Positions 9,444 through 17,395 of a DNA stretch of 64,000 nt are shown here, one piece after another. Every line of letters begins with the position of its first letter. Position 1 is the first letter of the stretch. The stretch lies in the NCBI RefSeq assembly GCF_004328705.1, contig NZ_CP035319.1, positions 3,286,001 through 3,350,000 of the forward strand, written 5' to 3'. Source of the stretch: Rhodococcus sp. ABRD24 (GTDB lineage Bacteria > Actinomycetota > Actinomycetes > Mycobacteriales > Mycobacteriaceae). The notes beneath the pieces were generated by a model. That model made no database searches, was not told the origin of the DNA, and saw only the letters and a list, made by a program, of their open reading frames with translations. A program made the position numbers and the translations under genes.

Positions 9444-9995
9444 CTAGTCGAGCGGCGTCGCGCGATGGTAGCGACCCTCGTGATAGAGCAGCGGGGCCGC
9501 CGCCGCCTCGCCGTCGTTCTCATTGTGAATGCGGGTGATCAGGCCGATCACGAGCACGTGATCGCCTGCCGGGATGAGCTGATGCACCGTGGTGCGCATC
9601 CAGATCGGGGTGCCGTGCAGCACCGGCTCGCCGGTCTCGAGGCGAGCCCACAGGGATTCGTCGCTGAAGCGCTCGTCGGCGCTGCGGGAGAATCGCTGCG
9701 ACAGGTGCTGCTGGTGCTCACCGAGCAGGTGTACGACGATCGAGCCCGCGGCCTGCAGCGCTGCAATGCTCGACGAGTTCAGTGCGATATTGAACGAGAT
9801 CAGCGGCGGATTCATCGACAGCGACGCGAAGGACGTGGCAGTGAATCCGACCGGTCCGGACTCCGAGTCGAGGGTGACGATCGTGACGCCGGCCGGGTGG
9901 CGTCGCATCGCGGCCTTGTACTCGTCGTTGCCGATGCCCACCTGTTCGGCGGGGACTACGGTGAGGTCGGGCACGTTCTCGACAGGGTGTGACAA
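9444..9995 (-). CDS. Flavin reductase family protein (FMN-binding split barrel)
   Basis: The 183-residue protein matches the flavin-reductase-like split-barrel family: [20 protein letters not shown] near the N terminus, [19 protein letters not shown] for flavin binding, and a [10 protein letters not shown] strand near the C terminus. Such proteins use NAD(P)H to reduce free FMN or FAD for a partner monooxygenase. No monooxygenase lies next to it, so the partner is unknown. The start codon is TTG, preceded by GGAGA. A 117-bp gap separates it from the next gene on the same strand. Confidence 0.85.
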   Translation of the reverse strand: MSHPVENVPDLTVVPAEQVGIGNDEYKAAMRRHPAGVTIVTLDSESGPVGFTATSFASLSMNPPLISFNIALNSSSIAALQAAGSIVVHLLGEHQQHLSQRFSRSADERFSDESLWARLETGEPVLHGTPIWMRTTVHQLIPAGDHVLVIGLITRIHNENDGEAAAAPLLYHEGRYHRATPLD

Positions 9996-10112
9996 GGCAT
10001 TCTCCGATTCAGGCCTGGTGGGTTGCCGTCACTATAAGGCGACGCTCATCGGCGAACCAGGCTCACGTTCGCTGAGCGGACCAACCGGCCATCCAGGGCA
10101 TGTGGCTCGGGC

Positions 10113-10586
10113 TCAGTCCATTTCGACAGCGAGCCCGGCAGTGACGCGCAACAGTTCCCGGAATGTGGTGCGAAACACCGTGTCTGGATGCCCGGCGGCC
10201 GCCCACAATTCTGGGAACTCGGCGAGGGCGGTGTCGAGGTATGTCGGTAGGTTGGTGGGGTGTCCGAGTGGGGCGATTCCGCCGATCGGCTGGCCGGTTA
10301 CCTCCCGGGCGATGTCGAGCGGAGCCCGGACGAGAGTGCCCTGCAATCGCCCGCCCGCCGCAGCCAGGTTCACCTCGTGTGCGCCCGAGACGAGTAACAG
10401 CACCGGCTCGTCGTCGAGCAGGAATACCAGCGACTTGACGATGGCGCCCGGTTGGACACCGAGGGTCTCGGCCGCGGTCTCGGCACTGTGTGTCGGCGCG
10501 GGCTGGGTGACGATGACGCCGTGGTGTCCGCGCGCGATCAGTGTGTCGGCGACGTGCGCCGCATGGGGATGCAGCAGCCGGGGCAT
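10113..10586 (-). CDS. YbaK/EbsC-family aminoacyl-tRNA deacylase
   Basis: The 157-residue protein carries the YbaK/ProX editing-domain pattern: GVQPGAIVKSLVFLLDDEP, where the Lys is the conserved catalytic residue, then VSGAHEVNLAA and PIGGIAPLGH. Family members hydrolyse mischarged Cys-tRNA(Pro) or Ala-tRNA(Pro) in trans. The ATG is preceded by TACGCT and a 6-nt gap with no Shine-Dalgarno site, so the mRNA is probably leaderless. The exact tRNA substrate cannot be told from the sequence. Confidence 0.85.
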   Translation of the reverse strand: MPRLLHPHAAHVADTLIARGHHGVIVTQPAPTHSAETAAETLGVQPGAIVKSLVFLLDDEPVLLLVSGAHEVNLAAAGGRLQGTLVRAPLDIAREVTGQPIGGIAPLGHPTNLPTYLDTALAEFPELWAAAGHPDTVFRTTFRELLRVTAGLAVEMD

Positions 10587-10601
10587 GGATTCAGCGTAGG
10601 A

Positions 10602-11699
10602 CTAACTCGTCGCGTGGGCAGGCGTATGTGAGGTCGATCTGGCAGCGCGACGAGTTCGCCGCGCAGTGAACCCCAGCAGCATTCCCGTGCCGAGCGCGGC
10701 ATACAGCGCAAGCGCGAGTGCCGGTTGGCCGAGTCCGACGTTGCCGAAGTAGACGATGCTGCGGACGCCCTCGGTGCCCGCGCCTGGCGTGATCCATCGT
10801 CCGATGGCCGCGTAGAAGCTGGGGATCACGTTTGCGCCGAACGCGCCGCCCGCGCTGGGATTGCCCAGCACGACGAACACGGCGATCGCGAGTGGCACCG
10901 CGAGGATGCCGACGGCGGCCCGCAGTCCCAGCGTGAACACCGCCGTTCCGAACACCACTCCGGCGCCGAGCAGCCACAGCGGAAACCAGTGTCCGGCAAA
11001 AGTTCCCAGCACATGTGTCGTGATCAGCGCGCCGAACGCTCCGGAGATCACCGAATAGCCGAACAGGACTGCGAGTTGAGTCCACGCCTGCCGCATCGTC
11101 GCCGGGGCACCGAGGATCAGGCCGATCGCGGCGGCCAGCAGGTAGCCGCCGACGACCCAGCCGATCGCCAGGTAGAAGCCCGAGAGTCCGCGGTTGTCGT
11201 GCGAGCCGACGGGGATCTCGTCGCGCACCACGATCTGCCGGTCCTGATCCGCAGTTACCCGGTCGAAAATCGACTCGAGCGCCGACGCGATCGAACTTCC
11301 GCCCGCGCTCGCGGTGATCAGCGTGTCCGTTCCGCTCGGCTCGATCACATAGGCGCCCTGGATCTCCCGGGTGCGCAACAGCTGTCGCACCTGGGAGGTG
11401 TCGGCGGCGGTGCGGGCGTCGACGGGGTGACCGTCGAGGGCGTTGAGGTTGTCGACCGACTGTGCGGCGACGCCGTCCGGGATGCCGGGGGCGGCGACGA
11501 CCGCGATCGCGATGTCGCGCGGCGTCGGCTGATGGAACGCGGCGACGTAGCTGAGGATGAAGCCGAGTTGCAGGGCGAGGACGCCGACGATGAGCGCAGC
11601 CATGACCTTGGCGCGGCCGAATCGCTCGACGGGGCGGGGGTGGTGGGGGGGGGGGGAGCTGCCGACGGTGGTCGGCGGGGTGGCGGTCGATGCGGTCAC
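10602..11699 (-). CDS. ABC-2/DUF3533-like membrane protein (YhgE/Pip type)
   Basis: The 365-residue protein has one N-terminal helix (about residues 32-55), an extracytoplasmic region of ~130 residues, then five or six helices from about residue 175 to the end, ending in a basic tail. This is the topology of ABC-2-type permease and YhgE/Pip proteins, here as a short DUF3533-like version; it is probably linked to export of a toxic or hydrophobic compound. No ATPase gene is adjacent. The GTG start has GAGGA 5 nt upstream. A 12-nt C run (coding strand) lies in codons 15-19. The divergent TetR gene and the palindromes between them suggest TetR repression. Confidence 0.7.
   Translation of the reverse strand: MTASTATPPTTVGSSPPPHHPRPVERFGRAKVMAALIVGVLALQLGFILSYVAAFHQPTPRDIAIAVVAAPGIPDGVAAQSVDNLNALDGHPVDARTAADTSQVRQLLRTREIQGAYVIEPSGTDTLITASAGGSSIASALESIFDRVTADQDRQIVVRDEIPVGSHDNRGLSGFYLAIGWVVGGYLLAAAIGLILGAPATMRQAWTQLAVLFGYSVISGAFGALITTHVLGTFAGHWFPLWLLGAGVVFGTAVFTLGLRAAVGILAVPLAIAVFVVLGNPSAGGAFGANVIPSFYAAIGRWITPGAGTEGVRSIVYFGNVGLGQPALALALYAALGTGMLLGFTARRTRRAARSTSHTPAHATS
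11645..11656. repeat. 12-nt homopolymer G tract inside a coding region
   Basis: Twelve consecutive G on the + strand read as C on the coding strand near the start of the DUF3533-like membrane protein, encoding part of SSPPPHH. Gain or loss of one base would shift the frame after about 18 codons. Confidence 0.9.
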
Positions 11700-11731
11700 G
11701 GGCGTCCTCGAAGTCTGAATGCGGTCTTGTC

Positions 11732-11762
11732 AATACCGTGGGTATTGAATACCGTAGGTATC
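11732..11762. promoter_or_regulatory. Double palindromic operator of the TetR regulator
   Basis: Two near-identical palindromes follow each other 16 bp centre to centre: AATACCGTGGGTATT (11732-11746) and AATACCGTAGGTATC (11748-11762). They lie between the divergent membrane-protein and TetR genes and abut the TetR start codon. This is the classic arrangement for an autoregulated TetR repressor. Confidence 0.75.
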
Positions 11763-12398
11763 GTGACTGGTAGTCGTCAAACCGAGGTCTTCGTGAGCGG
11801 GCGACCGGCACGTGACGTGGTCCGCGGGCGCCTCCTCGAGGCTGCTGCCGACGAGTTTGCTGAACGGGGGTTCGCGGCCGCGCGGCTCGCGGAGATCGCC
11901 CGGCGGGCCGGATTCACCAAGGGCGCGGTGTACTCGAACTTCGACTCCAAGCAGGACCTGTTTGCCGAGCTGTTCGCGCAGCGCTCGCTCGACTTGGCGG
12001 GACGCGTGCTCGCCGAAATCTCGGGGCTGGACCCCGCCGACGCGGTAGGGCGGGGCGGAGCGGCTGTTGCATCGGCGTTGATCGCTGACCCCGGATGGTC
12101 CCTGCTGGTCCTGGAATTCGGTGTGCAGGCCGGCCGCGACCCGAGGATCAAGCAGGCCTATCTTCGTGAACGCCGCTATCTGCGGGGCAAACTCGTCGAT
12201 CTCATCGGTGACCGGGCCCGCGAGTGGGGCGTCGACCTCGACGTCCGCACCATCGCGATCTCGCTGATGGCGCTCATCTCAGGGCTGGTGCTCGAGCACT
12301 CCGTCGACCCCGAGGAAGTGGATCAGTGTGCAATGGGTGCCGCGGTGACCGCGTTGTTCGCGGGCGCAGTCGCGCAGGCCGGGCGAGTAGTTCGATAG
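11763..12398 (+). CDS. TetR-family transcriptional regulator
   Basis: The 211-residue protein has an N-terminal TetR helix-turn-helix (LLEAAADEFAERGFAAARLA, then AEIARRAGFTKGAVYSNFDS at about residues 40-59) and a diverse helical ligand-binding domain. The GTG at 11763 gives the full HTH with a short lead-in; a second GTG at 11793 is possible. The double palindrome ends directly at the start codon. The divergent membrane-protein gene is the most likely target. The effector is unknown. Confidence 0.85.
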   Translation: MTGSRQTEVFVSGRPARDVVRGRLLEAAADEFAERGFAAARLAEIARRAGFTKGAVYSNFDSKQDLFAELFAQRSLDLAGRVLAEISGLDPADAVGRGGAAVASALIADPGWSLLVLEFGVQAGRDPRIKQAYLRERRYLRGKLVDLIGDRAREWGVDLDVRTIAISLMALISGLVLEHSVDPEEVDQCAMGAAVTALFAGAVAQAGRVVR

Positions 12399-12402
12399 CT
12401 GG

Positions 12403-12924
12403 TCAATAGTCGGGGAATCCACCTTCCGGTCCGAGCATGCGCTCGAGCCGGGTGCGGGTGATCTTCCCGAGTTCGGCAGTGCGGATGTCGCGCTCGGCGT
12501 CGAGGTCGTTGCGCATCCGGGCGGTGAGGTCGGCAAGAAGTGAGCGGCCGTCGCGACCGTCGGCGCACCACACGTAACGGAACCCGAACCGCTCCTCGTA
12601 TGCAGCGCCGGCTTCGTCGAGCGTGCGCATAGCCGCTTCGTCGTCCATCCACACGGCGCACTGCTCCCGGTACGACCGCGCGCTGCCAGCGCGGGCGCCG
12701 ATTCGAGGATGCCCTTGTAGGGCCTGCTCGATCTGAGGTTCCGGCAGCATGCGCAGTTCATTCTCTGCGTGGGTCAGCAGGTCCGCGTGGGTTGCGTACG
12801 CGCGGCCGTCGGCCAGATGGGCAGACCACGGAAGGCAGCTGCAGCACTCGAACAGGGCGTGCACCGCACGTTCGCGGGGCAATTCGTTGAACCGGTCCAG
12901 GCCGATTCCCTGGTGCATGAGCAT
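12403..12924 (-). CDS. uraD: 2-oxo-4-hydroxy-4-carboxy-5-ureidoimidazoline (OHCU) decarboxylase
   Basis: The 173-residue protein belongs to the OHCU decarboxylase family: GLDRFNELPRERAVHALFEC at the N terminus, GHPRIGAR with the catalytic His, and the conserved EERFGFRYVWCADGRDG block. It catalyses the last step of uric acid oxidation to S-allantoin. The ATG at 12924 is chosen because GAGAGG lies 6 nt upstream and the family homology begins there; an open extension to 13020 adds nothing conserved. No urate oxidase, HIU hydrolase or allantoinase gene is next to it. It is convergent with the TetR gene, 4 bp away. Confidence 0.88.
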   Translation of the reverse strand: MLMHQGIGLDRFNELPRERAVHALFECCSCLPWSAHLADGRAYATHADLLTHAENELRMLPEPQIEQALQGHPRIGARAGSARSYREQCAVWMDDEAAMRTLDEAGAAYEERFGFRYVWCADGRDGRSLLADLTARMRNDLDAERDIRTAELGKITRTRLERMLGPEGGFPDY

Positions 12925-13050
12925 GCGCAACCTCTCGACGTCGCTGCCGCGTGCGGGCAGTTCGATCATGCGTCCGGCGCAGCGCAGTACGGGTTCGGGC
13001 GGTGACGATTTTGCGCACATTTAACGCGTCCGCGGACCCAGCACGCTTCG

Positions 13051-13212
13051 AAGATCGCGGTGTGCGGAGAAGCTCAGGAGCATGGCTATGAGATCGTGTA
13101 CCCATTCACCAGGGAACCGTGGGGGGTGCGCAGATTCTCTGTCCGCGCGCCGGACGGGAATGTCCTGAACACCGTGCGGGCGGCACTGCGAATGATGCCG
13201 CCGGGTTCGTGA
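13051..13212 (+). pseudogene. Glyoxalase/VOC-family C-terminal remnant
   Basis: The frame ending at the TGA at 13210-13212 encodes a typical VOC C-terminus: HGYEIVYPFTREPWGVRRF followed by VRAPDGNVLNTV. No start codon, no N-terminal betaalphabeta unit and no ribosome-binding site precede it; further upstream the frame runs into the uraD promoter side. Only the last ~45 residues of a ~120-residue domain remain, so it is read as a truncated gene. Its 5' limit is approximate. Confidence 0.6.
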
Positions 13213-13229
13213 GAATCGAAGGAGCGCGT

Positions 13230-13667
13230 ATGAGTCCCGTGAACCTCGGCAAGCAGCATCCGGAGGTGTACAAACAGCTGATCGCCCTCAACGGGCAGGC
13301 CGACGCCGCCGTCGAGGCGTCGGGCCTGGGACCTCTGGTCGGTGATCTGGTCAAGATCAGGATCTCGCAGCTCAACGGCTGCGCATTCTGTCTGCGCTTG
13401 CACACCCGCGACGCGCTCGCGAAGGGCGAGACGAGCGATCGGGTGGCGGTGCTCGCGGCGTGGTGGGAGTCGCAGTACTTCACGCCACAGGAGCAGGCGG
13501 CCCTCGGCCTGGCGGAGCAGGTGACCCGGCTGTCGGTACCGGAGTCGCGGACGTGGGACGACGGATCGCTCACCGACGAGCAGGTGTCGGCGGTCAGTTG
13601 GCTCGCGATAGTGATGAACGCGTGGAACCGCGTCGCGATCAGCAGCCAGTATCCCGTCGCACCCTGA
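13230..13667 (+). CDS. Carboxymuconolactone decarboxylase/AhpD-like protein
   Basis: The 145-residue helical protein has the AhpD-type redox motif NGCAFCLRLH (CxxC with a His three residues on) near residue 55. Members act as alkylhydroperoxidase partners or as gamma-carboxymuconolactone decarboxylases; the CxxC favours a peroxidase-like redox role. The ATG follows AAGGAG by 6 nt and is preferred over the longer open frame from 13119, whose N-terminal part overlaps the VOC remnant and shows no homology. Confidence 0.85.
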   Translation: MSPVNLGKQHPEVYKQLIALNGQADAAVEASGLGPLVGDLVKIRISQLNGCAFCLRLHTRDALAKGETSDRVAVLAAWWESQYFTPQEQAALGLAEQVTRLSVPESRTWDDGSLTDEQVSAVSWLAIVMNAWNRVAISSQYPVAP

Positions 13668-13706
13668 CCAGATGTGCATGGTGGAGTCAAAGGTTACTCT
13701 TCGGTA

Positions 13707-14537
13707 ATGACGGAAAAGCAGAGTTGGAAGGCGTTCACAGTCGAACGCAAGGATCATGTCGCCCAGGTCACCCTGATTGGCCCCGGCAAGGGAAATGCGA
13801 TGGGCCCCGACTTCTGGGAGGAACTGCCCGGGGTCTTCGCCGAACTCGATGCCGACCCCGAGGTGCGTGCTGTCGTGCTTGCCGGGTCCGGTAAGCACTT
13901 CTCGTTCGGGCTCGACCTGCCCGCAATGAGCGGCGGATTCGGATCCGTCCTGGCCGATAAGGCGCAGGCCGGTCCCCGAACCGACTTCCACAATCTCATC
14001 AAGCGTATGCAGGCCGGAGTCAACGCCGTCGCGGACTGCCGCAAGCCCGTCGTCGCCGCGATCCAAGGCTGGTGCATCGGCGGAGGCGTGGACCTGATCG
14101 CGGCGGCCGACATCCGATACGCAAGTGCCGACGCGAAGTTCAGCATCCGTGAGGTGAAGGTTGCTATCGTCGCCGACATGGGCAGTTTCGCCCGCCTGCC
14201 GGCGATCATCGGTGACGGGCATCTGCGTGAACTCGCGCTCACCGGCAAGGACATCGATGCCGCCCGCGCCGAGAAGATCGGACTGGTCAACGACGTGTTC
14301 GAAGACGCTGACGCGGTGCTGGCCGCGGCGCATGCGACCGCTGCGGACATCGCGGCCAACCCGCCGCTGGTGGTGCACGGCATCAAGGACGTGCTCGACC
14401 ACGGCCGTTCCGCGGCGGTGGACGACAGCCTTCGTTACGTTGCCGCGTGGAATGCTGCCTTCCTGCCGTCAGAGGACCTCACCGAGGCGATTGCAGCGGT
14501 ATTCCAGAAGCGTTCGCCCGAGTTCAAGGGGCGCTGA
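13707..14537 (+). CDS. Enoyl-CoA hydratase/isomerase (crotonase) family protein
   Basis: The 276-residue crotonase shows the oxyanion-hole segments SGKHFSFGLDLPAM (about residue 68) and KPVVAAIQGWCIGGGVDLIA (about residues 114-133), and a late acidic pair in KVAIVADMGSFARLP. The HFSFGLDL motif and the Asp in VADMG resemble delta3,5-delta2,4-dienoyl-CoA isomerases more than plain hydratases. It should act on acyl-CoA in beta-oxidation. The ATG at 13707 is preceded by TACTCT and a 6-nt gap, without a Shine-Dalgarno site, so the mRNA is probably leaderless. M. tuberculosis EchA21 is a likely relative. Confidence 0.85.
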   Translation: MTEKQSWKAFTVERKDHVAQVTLIGPGKGNAMGPDFWEELPGVFAELDADPEVRAVVLAGSGKHFSFGLDLPAMSGGFGSVLADKAQAGPRTDFHNLIKRMQAGVNAVADCRKPVVAAIQGWCIGGGVDLIAAADIRYASADAKFSIREVKVAIVADMGSFARLPAIIGDGHLRELALTGKDIDAARAEKIGLVNDVFEDADAVLAAAHATAADIAANPPLVVHGIKDVLDHGRSAAVDDSLRYVAAWNAAFLPSEDLTEAIAAVFQKRSPEFKGR

Positions 14538-14573
14538 CCACTGCAGGTGTGACAGCGACGGTGAGGACAAGGC

Positions 14574-16259
14574 ATGGCAGAGGACCCGCGACACAGCGCC
14601 GGATCGACTGCCGAGCCCGCCCTCGCCCCCGAGCAGCAGGCCACCTTCACACATCGTCAGATTCTGGCGATCCTCAGTGGTCTGCTGCTCGGGATGTTCC
14701 TGGCGGCGCTCGACCAGACGGTCGTCACCACCGCGATGCGCACTATCGCCGACGACCTCAACGGGTACGCGTTACAGGCATGGGTGACCACCGCCTACCT
14801 CATCACCGCGACGCTTGTCACTCCGCTGTACGGAAAGCTCTCCGACATCCATGGCCGCAAGCCGTTCTTCATGGCCGCGATCGTGCTGTTCGTGCTCGGG
14901 TCGGTGCTGTGTACCTTCGCGCAGTCGATGTACGCGCTGGCCGTGTTCCGTGCGATCCAGGGGCTCGGTGCCGGCGGCCTGTTCTCGCTGGCGCTGGCGA
15001 TCGTCGGTGACATCGTCCCGCCGCGTGAACGCGCCAAGTACCAGGGCTACTTCCTGGCGGTCTTCGGCACGTCGAGCGTGCTCGGCCCGGTGATCGGTGG
15101 CCTGCTGTCCGGTCAGGAGTCGATTCTCGGGATCGCCGGGTGGCGCTGGGTGTTCCTGGTCAACGTGCCGATCGGGCTGCTCGCGCTCGCGGTCGTGTGG
15201 CGGGTCCTGCACCTGCCGCCCGTGCACCGCGTGATGCGGATCGACTGGTGGGGCGCGCTGGTTCTCGCGATCGGGCTCGTGCCGCTGTTGGTGGTGGCCG
15301 AGCAGGGTCGTGAATGGGGGTGGGGCAGCCCGAAGTCGTTGATCTGCTACGGGATCGGCGTCGTCGGCGTCCTCGGCTTCGTCGCCGTCGAATACGTCAT
15401 GCGCGATGCGGCGCTCTTCCCGCTGCATTTCTTCCGCGGGCAGACGTTCGCCCTCGGCGTGCTCATCAGCTTCCTCGTCGGCGCGGTGATGTTCGGCGCG
15501 ATCACCGTCATCCCGCAGTTCCTGCAGGTCGTCAAGGGATCGAGTCCGACGCTGGCCGGGTTTCAGATGCTGCCGGCGGTACTCGGTATCGCGGTGGGAT
15601 CGATCCTGTCCGGCCAGTTGATTGCCAGAACCGGCCGATATCGCATCTTCACGATCCTCGGCGCAGTGCTGATCGCCGTCGCGGCACTGCTGCTTCACTC
15701 GGTGACCGCGCAGACCGCTCTGCCGGTGTTCATGGCGTACATCTTCGTGCTGGGCTTGGGCCTCGGTAATCTGCTGCAACCATTGACTCTGGCGATCCAG
15801 AACGCCCTGCCGCCCAGGGACATGGGTGTCTCCACCGCCGCCGCGACGTTCTTCCGCCAGATCGGCGGAACGATGGGCGTCGCGCTGTTCCTGTCGATTC
15901 TGTTTGCGCAATTGACGCCGGCGATCACGACGCAGCTGCAGGAAGCCGCTCGCACGCCGGAGTTCCAGCAGGCCGTCGCGGCCGGCGTCAACAGCCCGAA
16001 CCCGGTGGAGGCGGAGATCGCGCGGGGACTGATGAGCGGCAACCCGGCTGCCGCACAGGCCGCGATGAACGACACGTCGTTCCTCGACCAACTGAACCCG
16101 ACACTCGCGGCGCCGTTCAAGGACGGCTTCGCGACCGCGTTCGAGGCGGTGTACCCGCCGATCGTCGTCCTTGCCATCGCGGCGCTGGTTCTGATTCTGA
16201 TCTGGCGCGAGGTTCCTTTGCGCACCAAATCCGGCATCGACGACGCCGGATCCGGCTGA
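14574..16259 (+). CDS. MFS drug efflux transporter, DHA2 (14-helix) family
   Basis: The 561-residue protein has 14 predicted membrane helices and DHA2 signatures: LDQTVVTTAMRTIADDLNG (motif D-like, helix 1), LSDIHGRKPF (motif A) and RAIQGLGAGGLFSLALAIV (motif B/C region). A long extracytoplasmic loop lies between helices 13 and 14. EmrB/QacA-type pumps export hydrophobic drugs or metabolites using the proton gradient. It starts 36 bp after the crotonase gene on the same strand. A TetR gene is convergent 4 bp downstream and may be its regulator. Confidence 0.88.
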   Translation: MAEDPRHSAGSTAEPALAPEQQATFTHRQILAILSGLLLGMFLAALDQTVVTTAMRTIADDLNGYALQAWVTTAYLITATLVTPLYGKLSDIHGRKPFFMAAIVLFVLGSVLCTFAQSMYALAVFRAIQGLGAGGLFSLALAIVGDIVPPRERAKYQGYFLAVFGTSSVLGPVIGGLLSGQESILGIAGWRWVFLVNVPIGLLALAVVWRVLHLPPVHRVMRIDWWGALVLAIGLVPLLVVAEQGREWGWGSPKSLICYGIGVVGVLGFVAVEYVMRDAALFPLHFFRGQTFALGVLISFLVGAVMFGAITVIPQFLQVVKGSSPTLAGFQMLPAVLGIAVGSILSGQLIARTGRYRIFTILGAVLIAVAALLLHSVTAQTALPVFMAYIFVLGLGLGNLLQPLTLAIQNALPPRDMGVSTAAATFFRQIGGTMGVALFLSILFAQLTPAITTQLQEAARTPEFQQAVAAGVNSPNPVEAEIARGLMSGNPAAAQAAMNDTSFLDQLNPTLAAPFKDGFATAFEAVYPPIVVLAIAALVLILIWREVPLRTKSGIDDAGSG

Positions 16260-16263
16260 AGGA

Positions 16264-16938
16264 TCAGCTGGAGTGCTCGGGATCCGTCTCGGGCACGCGC
16301 AGCGCCGCTTCCATCAGTGACTGGCCCAGGGTCAGAGCCCGCCGCACCTCGTCGGGGGTCAAGCGCAGCCGGTCCGGGCGGAAGCCGAGCGCGGTCACGC
16401 CGTTCCACGCGCCCCACAGGAACCGCATCGCGTCCTCGGTCGGCACTGCGCGGACGGTGCCGTCGGCCACCGCCTCGGCCAGGTCCCGTTCGACGGTGGA
16501 GACCAGCGCCTCCACCCGGGCGGCCACGCGGGCCTCGACGTCGGCCATCGACGGGTCGGTCTGCGGGTCGAGCACCCGGAGCGCCACCATGCGGAAGTAC
16601 TCCGGGTGCTCGAGGGCGAATCGCATGTAGGCCTGCCCCGCCTCCAGCACCCGCTCGAGCGGTGGCAGCGACCGATCAACCGCCGTCATGGCCTCGGTGT
16701 TGACGGCCAATGCCTCGTCGATGACTGCGAGGTACAAGCCTTCCTTGGACTGGAAGTGGAAGTACACCGCCCCGGGCGATACGCCCGCCGCCGCCGCGAT
16801 GTCGTCGATGGTGGCCTTCTGCACGCCGCGCTCGTTGAACAGTCCCAATGCCGAGGCGATGATCGTCCGGCGGGTCCGCGCGCGTCGCCGGTCGGGCCGC
16901 CGCGCTCTCGGGCCGGAGTCGTCGGCAGCGGATGTCAT
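16264..16938 (-). CDS. TetR-family transcriptional regulator
   Basis: The 224-residue protein has a TetR helix-turn-helix near residues 25-70 (ALGLFNERGVQKATIDDIAA, then AGVSPGAVYFHFQSKEGLYL) and a C-terminal ligand-binding domain with LWGAWNGVTALGFRPDRL. It is last in a possible minus-strand group (nitrilase, small membrane protein, TetR) and ends 4 bp from the convergent MFS gene. Either could be its target; the long inverted repeat in front of the nitrilase gene is a candidate operator. Confidence 0.85.
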   Translation of the reverse strand: MTSAADDSGPRARRPDRRRARTRRTIIASALGLFNERGVQKATIDDIAAAAGVSPGAVYFHFQSKEGLYLAVIDEALAVNTEAMTAVDRSLPPLERVLEAGQAYMRFALEHPEYFRMVALRVLDPQTDPSMADVEARVAARVEALVSTVERDLAEAVADGTVRAVPTEDAMRFLWGAWNGVTALGFRPDRLRLTPDEVRRALTLGQSLMEAALRVPETDPEHSS

Positions 16939-16981
16939 GCGATGTCAGTCCTGGCTCGGTGGGCGCGGATCGCCCGCGATG

Positions 16982-17395
16982 CTAGGCGCCACGGTATCGC
17001 AAGTATGCGGTCCGGGCGATGCCGCAGAAACCGATCGACGTGGCGACGAATGAAGCCGCGACCGGTGCGGCGTAGATTGGCCGGTCCTCGAGGTCGGGGC
17101 GAAAGGCCAACGGCAGGAAAGCGAATGCATTCGTCCACGCGCCCACCGCGAGGGCCGCGGTGGTGAGCCGTGGTGCGTCGGGTACGGCGATCCCGCAGAT
17201 TGCGGTGAACCCGCCGAGCATCGCCAGATCCAGATGCCACTGCCGGATTCGGTGCGGCGCGCGGACACCGAGTCCGCGCAGGCTCTTCGGGTCCCGTTTG
17301 ACCGCGGTGTACACCCAGCCGGACAGGGCGCCCGCCGCGAGTTCGGTGAGCCCGCTGACCACGAGTGCCGACGGCGCCGCGGGGCGGCGGCTCAC
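16982..17395 (-). CDS. Small integral membrane protein of unknown function
   Basis: The 137-residue protein has about four hydrophobic helices (ELAAGALSGWVYTAV, LAMLGGFTAICGIAV, ALAVGAWTNAFAFLPLAF and AAPVAASFVATSIGFCGIA). I do not recognise the family. The GTG at 17395 overlaps the nitrilase stop codon (GTGA, 4 bp), which indicates translational coupling; a longer open frame to 17494 would lie inside the nitrilase gene and is rejected. Confidence 0.7.
   Translation of the reverse strand: MSRRPAAPSALVVSGLTELAAGALSGWVYTAVKRDPKSLRGLGVRAPHRIRQWHLDLAMLGGFTAICGIAVPDAPRLTTAALAVGAWTNAFAFLPLAFRPDLEDRPIYAAPVAASFVATSIGFCGIARTAYLRYRGA

Noticed and set aside
10725..11762. Upstream extension of the TetR frame by ~346 codons
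   Set aside because: It is antisense to the membrane-protein gene and has no homology; the TetR domain starts at 11763.
14772..16091. 439-codon open frame opposite the MFS gene
   Set aside because: Charged, repetitive composition typical of the antisense of a membrane protein gene; no start signal.
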